From Candidatus Brocadia pituitae (GTDB taxonomy: Bacteria; Planctomycetota; Brocadiia; Brocadiales; Brocadiaceae), in assembly GCA_017347445.1 (NCBI GenBank), contig AP021856.1:2550613-2614612 (forward strand): a stretch of 64,000 bases of DNA. Reading direction: 5' to 3'. This document shows positions 32,314-39,993 of this stretch, in pieces (the stretch's first letter is position 1; every line of letters starts with the position of its first letter). The position numbers were made by a program, and so were the translations under genes. The notes beneath the pieces were generated by a model. That model was given only the letters and a program-made list of their open reading frames with translations. It searched no databases and was not told the DNA's origin.

Positions 32314-32784
32314 ATGAAAGAGAGTAAACGAACTTTTAAAACTGATGGCGTGGATGAAACCATAAAGTTTGGTGAAAGGCTTGGCATGCTACTATTGCCA
32401 GGAGCCGTTCTCGCGCTTATCGGTGAACTTGGCGCGGGAAAGACTGCGCTGGCAAAGGGTATTGTCCGGGGATTAGGCGTTACGGACATGCGTGCTGTGA
32501 AAAGTCCCACCTTTGCATTAGTTCACAAATATGAAGGTCGTATCCCGATTTATCATTTCGATGCGTACAGGCTGAAAGGTAGCGAAGAGATGCTGCATAT
32601 CGGGAGTGATGAGATGATCTACGGAAATGGCGTTGCTCTCGTGGAGTGGGCAGATAACGTATCCGGATGTCTGCCGCAGGAGTATCTGAAAATAACGTTA
32701 ACCGCTGTTTCTGAAAATGAGAGAAATATTGAGATATGTGGTTATGGAAACCGCTATGATGAAATAATAAATAATCTATCATAG
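32314..32784 (+). CDS. tsaE: tRNA threonylcarbamoyladenosine biosynthesis ATPase TsaE
   Basis: 156 residues, standard length. The P-loop is IGELGAGKTALAKGIVRGLG (residues about 35-54), followed by the switch-like KSPTFALVHKYEG, PIYHFDAYRL and GVALVEWADNV. TsaE works with TsaB and TsaD to place threonylcarbamoyl on A37 of ANN-decoding tRNAs. It stands alone here, with long non-coding stretches on both sides. Confidence 0.96.
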   Translation: MKESKRTFKTDGVDETIKFGERLGMLLLPGAVLALIGELGAGKTALAKGIVRGLGVTDMRAVKSPTFALVHKYEGRIPIYHFDAYRLKGSEEMLHIGSDEMIYGNGVALVEWADNVSGCLPQEYLKITLTAVSENERNIEICGYGNRYDEIINNLS

Positions 32785-33221
32785 TCCGGTGAGGAGATCG
32801 GATTCGTCTGAGCAAAGATAATGGGAGAAAGGAGTACGAATAGATTCAACGAGTTGGAGCTGGATCTACCTCTTCTTACTATTTGCTTTTTAGATTTTTC
32901 ACGGATAAACGTAACACTAGCCGGAAAAACACCGCAAAGTAATAAAAATATATTATTCAGACACTACATTGAAATCCCCACATTTAATTTCTAACCATAT
33001 CAAAGGGTTACGACTTTTGCTTGCCTAATTTTTACCCTTTTTCCACCTTTTCTATGACGATTTTTTTGAAGTTGGGTTAAGACTTCCCTGTAAGAAATAC
33101 CTCAAAATTAGAAATTGACAATCCGCTTTTTTGCACCTATAATTCTTAAATATTAGTTTGTTACCTATTTAAACTATTTGCTACATTCCCTAATTGTGGC
33201 AATTTATTTGAGGAGTTTGCG
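32785..33221. other. intergenic region upstream of the siroheme-decarboxylase operon
   Basis: 437 AT-rich bases with stops in all frames. It must contain the promoter for the operon beginning at 33222. No repeat copy, RNA structure or clear promoter box could be supported. Confidence 0.45.
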
Positions 33222-34112
33222 TTGGAGTGGGATAAGTCCGCATCTTCGTTGTTGGAGAAAGTTCCTCCCTTTGTGCAAAAGACTGTTCGTGAAAAGGTAG
33301 AAACCCTTGCCCGTGAACGCGGGAAAACCATGATAACCGAGGCGGAAGTTATGGCCGCACGCGAGTCGTTTATGAGCAGGCAGCAGAACACCACCCCAAC
33401 TCAGGGTATTGCTGCTGCACATAAACCTACAGACAATAAAAAACTCGCTATCCTCAAAAAATATCCTAAGTATTTCAATAAAGACGGTAACCCCGTACTC
33501 TATCAAATAAATTCCTGCAGGGGTGCAGAGGTACATTGCCCTTTTCTTATTACTGATTCTCATGTCCTCGCTGATGCAATCAGGAACCGGCTGGAAAAGC
33601 TGAAATTTACTGAAAAACTCATAAATAAAATTGAAGGTCAAATCCTTCCTCATCATACCATGAAACTTGCCGTATCAGGATGTCCGAACAGTTGCTCCAT
33701 GCCGCAAATTAAGGATTTTGGCGCTCACGCCATTGAACCTGTTTGTGTAGACCCTGAATCCGAATGTATTGAGTGCATGAAATGCGTGGAAACCTGCAGG
33801 GAGGATGCAATTACGGTAAAGGACCGTCAGGTATCCATTGATATGGAAAAATGTGTGCACTGCGGACTGTGCGCTAAGGTATGCCCCAGTGGGTCAATAA
33901 AGTCCGGAATGAAAAAATACCGGGTGATGATCGGCGGAAAAGTGGGACGTCATCCTAAATTTGCCGTAGAAATATTACCCCAAGCAGATGAAACCATGAC
34001 CCTGAAGGCTTTAGATGTCTGCGTGGACATAATCGTTTCGAGCAAGACTGAACGTCGCTTTCGAACTCTGATAGAACAACAAGGAATTGAGGAAATTAAA
34101 AAAAGAATATGA
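33222..34112 (+). CDS. PCP_red / sulfite-reductase-like iron-sulfur protein of the ahb operon
   Basis: 296 residues from TTG at 33222, with GAGGAG six bases upstream. Residues 1-50 (DKSASSLLEKVPPFVQKTVR, ITEAEVMAARESF) look like a PCP_red domain, the small helical module at the end of light-independent protochlorophyllide reductase and some siroheme proteins. Residues about 95-170 are half of a nitrite/sulfite reductase: CRGAEVHCPF and LAVSGCPNSCSMP give the CX6C...CX3C siroheme/[4Fe-4S] pattern. Residues about 180-225 are a 2x[4Fe-4S] ferredoxin (CIECMKCVETCRED, CVHCGLCAKVCPSG). Its last bases overlap the ahbA-like start (ATGA). I infer an electron-transfer or siroheme-handling role in heme or heme d1 synthesis; a full reductase seems unlikely because the other half is missing. 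Confidence 0.8.
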   Translation: MEWDKSASSLLEKVPPFVQKTVREKVETLARERGKTMITEAEVMAARESFMSRQQNTTPTQGIAAAHKPTDNKKLAILKKYPKYFNKDGNPVLYQINSCRGAEVHCPFLITDSHVLADAIRNRLEKLKFTEKLINKIEGQILPHHTMKLAVSGCPNSCSMPQIKDFGAHAIEPVCVDPESECIECMKCVETCREDAITVKDRQVSIDMEKCVHCGLCAKVCPSGSIKSGMKKYRVMIGGKVGRHPKFAVEILPQADETMTLKALDVCVDIIVSSKTERRFRTLIEQQGIEEIKKRI

Positions 34113-34576
34113 TACTCTCCGATACCGACAGAAAGATACTGCACCGCTTGCAATCCAACCTGCCTCTTGTAACAAGACCATTCCTGGAGCTCAGCAAAGA
34201 GCTTGACATCGATGAGGATACCATCATCGAACGCATCAAATTCATGATTGCAAAGGGATACGTGAGGAGGCTTGCACCCATTATTAATACCCAGGCCATG
34301 GGCAGAGAGGCGACCCTTGCCGCGGTAAAGGTTCCGGAAGATCGCATTGATGAGGTGAGTGCGATCATCAATGAATACAGTGGCGTTTCCCACAATTACC
34401 TGCGGAAAGGCAGAGACAAACATATTCCTTACAATATGTGGTTTACCATGTCGGCTAAGGACGACGAGGAACTCCACAGCAGATTAAAAGAGATTGAAAA
34501 CCGGACGGGACTCACCGTTCGAAGTATGCCTACAACAAAGAAATTTAAAATTGGCGTTCGTTTTAAAATATACTAA
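34109..34576 (+). CDS. ahbA: siroheme decarboxylase subunit, AhbA/NirD-like (AsnC fold)
   Basis: 155 residues of the Lrp/AsnC-like siroheme decarboxylase family. The N-terminal winged helix (DTDRKILHRLQSNLPLVTRP) is followed by an AsnC ligand domain with GYVRRLAPIINTQAMGREAT, SGVSHNYLRKG and YNMWFTMSA, the active-site regions that bind siroheme. AhbA/AhbB convert siroheme to 12,18-didecarboxysiroheme, on the way to heme (Ahb pathway) or heme d1 (Nir pathway). The start overlaps the upstream gene and the next paralogue begins three bases after the stop. A versus B, and Ahb versus Nir, is not certain. Confidence 0.88.
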   Translation: MILSDTDRKILHRLQSNLPLVTRPFLELSKELDIDEDTIIERIKFMIAKGYVRRLAPIINTQAMGREATLAAVKVPEDRIDEVSAIINEYSGVSHNYLRKGRDKHIPYNMWFTMSAKDDEELHSRLKEIENRTGLTVRSMPTTKKFKIGVRFKIY

Positions 34577-34579
34577 ACT

Positions 34580-35050
34580 ATGAAAAATAAAAAAGAAGAC
34601 ATCGACGTTAAACTCATTAAACACATACAGGAAGGTCTGCCTGTCACAAAAACCCCGTATAAAGACATTGGGCAGGCGCTGGGAATGTCAGAAGATGAAA
34701 TAATACAAAGGCTCAAAAAACTCTTAGAGGATGGAAAGATCAGGCGTCTTGCCGCCTCTATTGCCCACCGGAAGATCGGTATCAATGCCAACGCCATGTG
34801 TGTATGGAAGGTACCAAAAGAGCAGGTTGATGAAGTAGGTGAGATCATGGCCAGCTTCGAAGAGGTAACACACTGTTACGAACGCCCCACCTATCCCGAC
34901 TGGGAATACAACGTCTTTACCATGATCCACGGTTACACTGACGCTGAATGCGAAGCCGTAATTCAAGCTATTAAGGAAAAGACAAAGTTAAATGATTACG
35001 TCGTCCTTTACAGCGAAAAGGAATTCAAAAAGGTCGGGGTAAGGATATAG
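34580..35050 (+). CDS. ahbB: siroheme decarboxylase subunit, AhbB/NirL-like (AsnC fold)
   Basis: 156 residues, paralogue of the preceding gene. The N-terminus has a winged helix (VKLIKHIQEGLPVTKTPYKD, EIIQRLKKLLEDGKIRRLAA), and the C-terminal domain has HCYERPTYPDWEYNVFTMIH, the AhbB-type signature whose His/Tyr residues line the siroheme pocket. With the neighbour it should form the heterodimeric decarboxylase. The genes that complete the pathway (ahbC/nirJ radical SAM) do not follow; an ABC exporter does, five bases later. Confidence 0.9.
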   Translation: MKNKKEDIDVKLIKHIQEGLPVTKTPYKDIGQALGMSEDEIIQRLKKLLEDGKIRRLAASIAHRKIGINANAMCVWKVPKEQVDEVGEIMASFEEVTHCYERPTYPDWEYNVFTMIHGYTDAECEAVIQAIKEKTKLNDYVVLYSEKEFKKVGVRI

Positions 35051-35055
35051 TTGGA

Positions 35056-36834
35056 TTGGTGATACAACGATTATGCAAGCGGCTGCAACTGCTTTGGGAT
35101 AATAGCATTATTTATCGGGTATTTGTAAAGAAGTATAAACGTTACTTCATTTTCGGTACCCTATCGCTGATCGCCGTGGACATCATCAATATCTTCCCCC
35201 CCCTTATTATCAAGAAGACCATAGATATCCTTCCAAACGAGACGAATCTTACCCGGATTGCTACCTTTGCGGGACTTTTTCTTCTTGTGAGCTTTTGCCA
35301 GGGAGTATGCCGGTATCTGTGGCGGATGTACTTTATTGGTACGTCTTTCCGGTGCGATTACGACCTTCGCATGTCCTTCTTTGAGCATATCGAGACGCTT
35401 TCCCAAAAATTTTTTCAAAAATACAAGACGGGCGACCTCATGTCAAGGGCCACCAATGATATCGGCGCTGTCCGCATGGCCGTGGGGCCAGGACTGCTGA
35501 TCGGACTCGACGCTATATTCTATTTTTTTGTGATACCGCCGATCATTATCTCCCTCTCTCCAAAATTGTCTTTCTATACGTTCCTGCTAATGCCGCTGAC
35601 CCCCTTTATTGCATATAAAATCAAGGATATCATTGACAGACGGTTCCGTGACGTACAGGAACACTTTTCGAGGATCAGTGAAAAGGTACAGGAAAATATA
35701 TCGGGCATCCGTGTGGCAAAGTCATTTAATATGTCCCGGCAGGAAGAAGGGAGATTCCTTGGGCTGGGCACAGATTTTGTTAAGAAAAATCTAAAACTCG
35801 CCATCCCCCAATCCCTCCTCGGTCCTACGTTCGAGTATATTACCTACATGGGCATTATTATTTTGCTCTTCATTGGCGGCAAGATGGTCATCGGTGGGGT
35901 AATTACCCTGGGTACCCTTGTTGCATTTCAGCGGTATATCTCAATGATGGTCTGGCCGATGACTGCCATTGGGTGGTGTTTGTCTCTTCTGCAGCGCGGG
36001 AAGGCATCTATGAAACGTATTGATGAGATAATGGAAGAACGGACAGAAATCATCACAAGCGGTACTGTTCGAAAACAATTTGTCCCTGCCGGCAATATCG
36101 AATTCAGAGATGTACATTTTCGTTACGATCCCCAAAAAGCATGGGTATTAAAGGGAGTAGATCTCAAGATCTCTGCCGGACAGCGCATCGCCATTGTAGG
36201 CCCTATCGGAAGTGGGAAATCGACCCTGGTAAATATGCTTACCCGCATTATTCCGGCAGACAATCAGAGCATCTTCATCGATGACGTTGATATTAATACG
36301 ATAGATATCAAGATATTGAGGCAGCATATTGGTTTTGTCCCGCAGGATACCTTTCTGTTCTCCGAGCGGATTACCGACAATATATTATTTGGAGCCGACA
36401 GAGAAGGTGACGATAACACCTCACGACAATTTGCCAGTTTTGCCGGTGTTGAAAGCGAGATTCAGGAACTCTCACAAAAATTTGAAAGTTATCTGGGTGA
36501 ACGGGGCATCAACTTGTCAGGTGGACAAAAACAACGGATAACCATAGCACGGGCACTGGCTATCAATCCCTCAATTATTATTTTGGATGATTGCCTTTCT
36601 GCCGTAGATGCAAGGGTAGAAGATACCATCATGAAAAATATCCTGAGAAATTTTCCCGGAAAGACCTTAATCGTTGTCACTCACCGATTACCTGCAGTCA
36701 GAGGGTTTGACCTGATTGTAGTCATGAAAGATGGTAGGATCGCTGAAAGTGGCATACACGAACAGCTTATCGCCGCCAATGGATTGTATACCTCCTTATA
36801 CACAAAAGAAGTGCTGGAGGAAAGGCTTGGCTAG
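35056..36834 (+). CDS. ABC-type exporter, fused membrane and ATPase half-transporter
   Basis: 592 residues; TTG (35056) or the next codon GTG starts it. Six membrane helices occupy residues about 25-320 with the coupling region TGDLMSRATNDIGAVRMAVG. The ATPase domain (about 350-585) has Walker A VGPIGSGKSTLVNML, a Q-loop in FVPQDTFLF, signature NLSGGQKQRITIARAL, Walker B IIILDDCLSAVD and H-loop VVTHRL. It resembles YheI/BmrC or MsbA-type half-transporters, which dimerise to export lipids, drugs or peptides. It sits directly behind ahbB, so export of a tetrapyrrole or heme precursor is conceivable, but there is no direct evidence. Confidence 0.93.
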   Translation: MVIQRLCKRLQLLWDNSIIYRVFVKKYKRYFIFGTLSLIAVDIINIFPPLIIKKTIDILPNETNLTRIATFAGLFLLVSFCQGVCRYLWRMYFIGTSFRCDYDLRMSFFEHIETLSQKFFQKYKTGDLMSRATNDIGAVRMAVGPGLLIGLDAIFYFFVIPPIIISLSPKLSFYTFLLMPLTPFIAYKIKDIIDRRFRDVQEHFSRISEKVQENISGIRVAKSFNMSRQEEGRFLGLGTDFVKKNLKLAIPQSLLGPTFEYITYMGIIILLFIGGKMVIGGVITLGTLVAFQRYISMMVWPMTAIGWCLSLLQRGKASMKRIDEIMEERTEIITSGTVRKQFVPAGNIEFRDVHFRYDPQKAWVLKGVDLKISAGQRIAIVGPIGSGKSTLVNMLTRIIPADNQSIFIDDVDINTIDIKILRQHIGFVPQDTFLFSERITDNILFGADREGDDNTSRQFASFAGVESEIQELSQKFESYLGERGINLSGGQKQRITIARALAINPSIIILDDCLSAVDARVEDTIMKNILRNFPGKTLIVVTHRLPAVRGFDLIVVMKDGRIAESGIHEQLIAANGLYTSLYTKEVLEERLG

Positions 36835-36981
36835 TTTTTTTCTCGTGGGTCAAATGGGTGATCCTATAACTCCATAATCTTAGCAAACCCAAGGGTAATC
36901 AGGAAAAAGAGAAAATGCCGTGACTCTTTCAAATCGTTTTTTAGAAAATAGCGCCATATTTATGGAAAAGAATTTATGTAG

Positions 36982-37125
36982 ATTGTGGCGCTGCGGTTGA
37001 TCCGTGTTGCAGGGAAATTGACAAAAGGAAGCAGGCAGTTGACCTTGAAGTTACCGGAGAAGTTTCTCTATCAGGAAGAATGGCGGGCGTGGGAAGGTAT
37101 GTCGCTGAGTGTAGCGTTTGGATAA
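36982..37125 (+). pseudogene. transposase C-terminal fragment
   Basis: In-frame stretch of 47 residues: IVALRLIRVAGKLTKGSRQL, TLKLPEKFLYQEEWRAWEGM, SLSVAFG and a stop. A stop codon directly precedes it. The pattern LIRVAGKL...LKLP..FLYQ..W resembles the end of DDE transposases (IS1380- or IS4-like). Only the tail remains; no terminal inverted repeat was recognised. Confidence 0.55.
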
Positions 37126-37401
37126 AAAGGGATTTTCTTCTTTGATTCAGGGTATTCTGAGCGCTAAAAATACAGTGCAGGGAGATGGTATGTTTCCATC
37201 CCGGTTTTTGTTGCTCCGAATGGTTAAATCAGGACTATTTCCCAGTTCTTTTTGTTCATGATGAAACTGAGTAGCTCAGAAAATCGCTAAAAAATTGAGG
37301 TTTATTATTGATTTTTGTCCGGCAAGGGTATTATTGAAGGGCGATTTTCGCTGCGCGAAAATCATTTGCAGAATTTAGGTTTTATTATTTTGGTTTATTA
37401 G

Positions 37402-37429
37402 TTGACATTTGAGGATTTTGTGCTATTTT
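37402..37429 (+). promoter_or_regulatory. sigma-70-like promoter candidate for the sigma-54 activator gene
   Basis: TTGACA (37402-37407), a 16-base spacer, then TATTTT (37424-37429). It would leave a ~230-base leader before the gene at 37667. The gene itself has GGAGG five bases before its ATG. Confidence 0.4.
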
Positions 37430-37666
37430 TCATTAATGCCGCTTTTCTTTAACCATGAATAAATAAAGACATTCCGGATAAAGGCAATCTCTGCGCGATC
37501 AGGGAGCGCAGAGTAAAGGGTCTTTAAACTCACAAGGAAGTAGTTTGTATAAGATAGCCTTACCGCCGAAGGTATTTCTATGGATACCGTGCAGTAAGGC
37601 TTTGTTGTTTTCAGGATATTCGGAAGAGAAAAGATAATTGTAGGCAGTTACCAAAATGGAGGAAAA

Positions 37667-39067
37667 ATGACATCTTATCGCATTTTGGTTTTGGATTTTA
37701 ACCCAATTTCTTCTCTGGAAGACAACTGTAAGCAACTTCCGGAACTGATCAGGAAGATTCTCCCTTCAAGAGAGATTTATTTACAAATCATTACACACTT
37801 TCCGCCCAGGCCAGTAGACTTCTTGCCCGATCTCATTTTTCTTCGGTCCACCGCTGGGTCTTTTGCAACAGTCCTCCTCCATCTTAGAAAACATTGGAAC
37901 AATGCCTCTATTATTGGTATTTTCTCTGAAGAGATAGATTATCCAAGGGATGTTTTTCAATCCCTCGTCAGTGGACTGGATGACTTTGTCTCTTGCCCCC
38001 TCAAAGAGATCGACCTGTACCCGCGTATATTGCGACTTTGTCAACGAAAGGATGAGAAGGCCGCTTTTCCAAATGCCCGGACGATTATAGAAACGTTTCA
38101 CCAAGAACGACTGGTGGGGGAATCCCGGTGCTTCCTTAGTGTGATCGAGAAAATTTCGCATCTTGCCCGGTCTGATGCGACGGTCACGGTTTTTGGGGAG
38201 ACGGGAACCGGGAAGGATCTTATCGCCCGGGCAATCCACTATAATAGCTCCAGGCATGGCAAACCGTTTGTTCCAGTTAATTGCGGTGCCCTACCGGATT
38301 CCCTCATTGAAAATGAGCTTTTCGGACATGAAAGGGGGGCCTATACCGGTGCCTCTTTTGCCGAGAAAGGACTCATAGCGGAAGCCGAAGGTGGCTCCAT
38401 CTTCTTCGATGAGATAGACACACTTAGTCTTTCTGCGCAGAGCAAACTCCTTCGTTTCTTACAGGACAAACAGTATCGTCACCTGGGATCCTCTACCATC
38501 AGGAATGCAAACGTCAGGATCATCGTTGCCACCAATAAAGATCTGAAACAGATGGTAGAAGCAAAGGCCTTCCGTGAAGACCTCTATCACCGTTTGAATG
38601 TCCTCTCTGTCGCACTTCCTTCCCTTCGTGATCGGGTTAGTGATATTCCCCTCCTTGCTAATCATTTTCTTGCCCGATATGCGAGTCAGTACAATCGCAG
38701 TCCTCTCCGTCTCTCCGGGGAAGCATTGCAAAAGCTCATGGTCTATCCCTGGTCTGGGAATGTACGGGAGCTGGAAGGGGTAATACATCGGGCTGTACTT
38801 TTATCCGCTTCTTCCATCATTCAAGCAGCGGACATCGATCTTCACTTGCAACACCAGAAAGAGTCGTTGGAAAGCAGCTCATTTCAAGCAACTAAGGCGC
38901 GAGTCATCAGTCAGTTCGAACAGTCCTATCTAACGAATCTTCTTATTGCCCACAGGGGAAACGTCACCCATGCCGCAAAAACAGCGGGAAAGGAACGTAA
39001 GGCTTTTCAGAGACTTCTCCTGAAATATAATCTGATTGGGCACAACTTCCGCACCCAATTGGGTTAA
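37667..39067 (+). CDS. sigma-54-dependent transcriptional activator (NtrC family)
   Basis: 466 residues. The first ~140 residues resemble a receiver domain but lack a clear phospho-acceptor arrangement. The AAA+ core has Walker A VFGETGTGKDLIARAIHYNS (near 176), the sigma-54 contact loop ELFGHERGAYTGA (GAFTGA with Tyr for Phe), Walker B EGGSIFFDEIDTL and RIIVATNKDL. The C-terminal Fis-type HTH is GNVTHAAKTAGKERKAFQRL. No sensor kinase is adjacent. The next well-formed -24/-12 element is at 39571-39585, upstream of the surface-protein locus, which makes that locus a plausible target. ATG follows GGAGG by a short spacer. Confidence 0.92.
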   Translation: MTSYRILVLDFNPISSLEDNCKQLPELIRKILPSREIYLQIITHFPPRPVDFLPDLIFLRSTAGSFATVLLHLRKHWNNASIIGIFSEEIDYPRDVFQSLVSGLDDFVSCPLKEIDLYPRILRLCQRKDEKAAFPNARTIIETFHQERLVGESRCFLSVIEKISHLARSDATVTVFGETGTGKDLIARAIHYNSSRHGKPFVPVNCGALPDSLIENELFGHERGAYTGASFAEKGLIAEAEGGSIFFDEIDTLSLSAQSKLLRFLQDKQYRHLGSSTIRNANVRIIVATNKDLKQMVEAKAFREDLYHRLNVLSVALPSLRDRVSDIPLLANHFLARYASQYNRSPLRLSGEALQKLMVYPWSGNVRELEGVIHRAVLLSASSIIQAADIDLHLQHQKESLESSSFQATKARVISQFEQSYLTNLLIAHRGNVTHAAKTAGKERKAFQRLLLKYNLIGHNFRTQLG

Positions 39068-39089
39068 CCGTTTTCTTTCTGAAGTAGAA

Positions 39090-39359
39090 TATTTCTTCTT
39101 TAAGAAATTCTCTTTCAAATGAGAGTAACCCCATCTTAAAGAATCGGTGTACCGGGAAACGTTTATTGCCAGTTTTCCACTTTCTCGAAAACCTGAAGCA
39201 TTGAAGCCTCATCCGTACCCAGCAGTCTAACGAGCGATATACCTTTTGTACATCGCCCAGCCGAAAATAGTTGACATGTCCCAGACTTACAGGGTTTAAG
39301 GTATCAATGATGGCTTGCAGAGGTGGTATTTTCAACCACTCAGGTTTTCCATACTTCAA
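39090..39359 (-). pseudogene. group II intron reverse transcriptase/maturase C-terminal fragment
   Basis: Minus-strand frame with LNPVSLGHVNYFRLGDVQKV, YRSLDCWVRMRLQCFRFSRK and FKMGLLSFEREFL. This matches the GIIM maturase domain (LNPVLRGWxNYFR... LDxWVRxRLR) at the end of intron-encoded RTs. Only the tail is present; no RT catalytic YADD and no intron domain V was seen. The frame continues antisense into the end of the sigma-54 activator gene, so the fragment's own 3' end has been lost. Confidence 0.75.
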
Positions 39360-39570
39360 GGCACGCCCAATCTCAATAATTCTCCAGTGTGAAAAATATG
39401 GGGCAAAATTACCGCAAAAAATGCGACATATTTGCCTCGGTCTTTATCTCATTAATTCTCAGGATGTTAGCAAAAATTAACTTGCAAGTCCTGGTGGTAA
39501 AAAAGCCTCACATCTTCATAAGAAGGTCAAAAAACCCTGAAAAATTAAGGAGATGAAGAAATAATTCTTT

Positions 39571-39585
39571 TGGTATTTTTCTTGC
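39571..39585 (+). promoter_or_regulatory. sigma-54 (-24/-12) promoter candidate
   Basis: TGGTATTTTTCTTGC has the GG-N10-GC spacing and the TGGYAY...TTGC pattern of sigma-54 promoters. It is 0.5 kb downstream of a sigma-54 activator gene and about 410 bases upstream of the surface-protein gene at 39994, in the same direction. Confidence 0.5.
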
Positions 39586-39599
39586 GTTTAGCGTTAAAC

Positions 39600-39745
39600 A
39601 TTAAATTAGGCTGCCTTCGGTAGCTACTTTAAATCTCCCCTCTAAAAAGAGGGGCCGGGGGTGTGTTATGACATTATGTACACACCCCTTAATCCCCGCT
39701 TTCTAGAGGGGAATCAAAAAGTTTGAAATTCCTATACATCAAGGT
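39600..39745. repeat. GC-rich hairpin repeat region
   Basis: CCCCTCTAAAAAGAGGGG (39638-39655) and TCCCCGCTTTCTAGAGGGGA (39693-39712) are short palindromes within a block opening TTAGGCTGCCTTCGGTAGC and ending GAAATTCCTATACATCAAGG. Its ends resemble the B-type repeats at 16505 and 61690 (GGCAGC and GGAATTTC motifs) read in the opposite sense. Confidence 0.5.
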
Positions 39746-39993
39746 AAAAGGGTTATCTATGACGGCTGAATTCTTGTACGGTTGTAATAGCACAGTAATC
39801 AAGGCGTTTCAGGCATTTCTTGTGTGAAAGCGAGAAGTGGGCGCGGTAAGGGATTGTCTGGGGTGAGGATGAGTCGAATTCATAAAACTTTATTGCGATG
39901 CACTATTCCAAAAATCTTTGTGATCTTTACTATAGGTACTACAGTGATGTCCATAGCTTACCGTGTTATTTCTCTTAAAGGGGGGGTATTAAA

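Larger units (their letters stand above)
36835..37666. other. degraded intergenic zone with transposase remnant and promoter candidate
   Basis: About 830 bases. It contains a transposase 3' fragment (36982-37125), a short hairpin GCGATTTTCGCTGCGCGAAA at about 37343-37362, a sigma-70-like promoter (37402-37429), and a ~240-base leader before the sigma-54 activator gene. No intact gene was seen. Confidence 0.55.
39068..39993. other. degraded intergenic zone before the surface-protein locus
   Basis: About 925 bases. Contents are a group II intron maturase tail on the minus strand (39090-39359), a sigma-54 promoter candidate (39571-39585), a repeat-rich stretch with GC-rich palindromes (39600-39740), and about 250 bases of leader before 39994. 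Confidence 0.6.
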
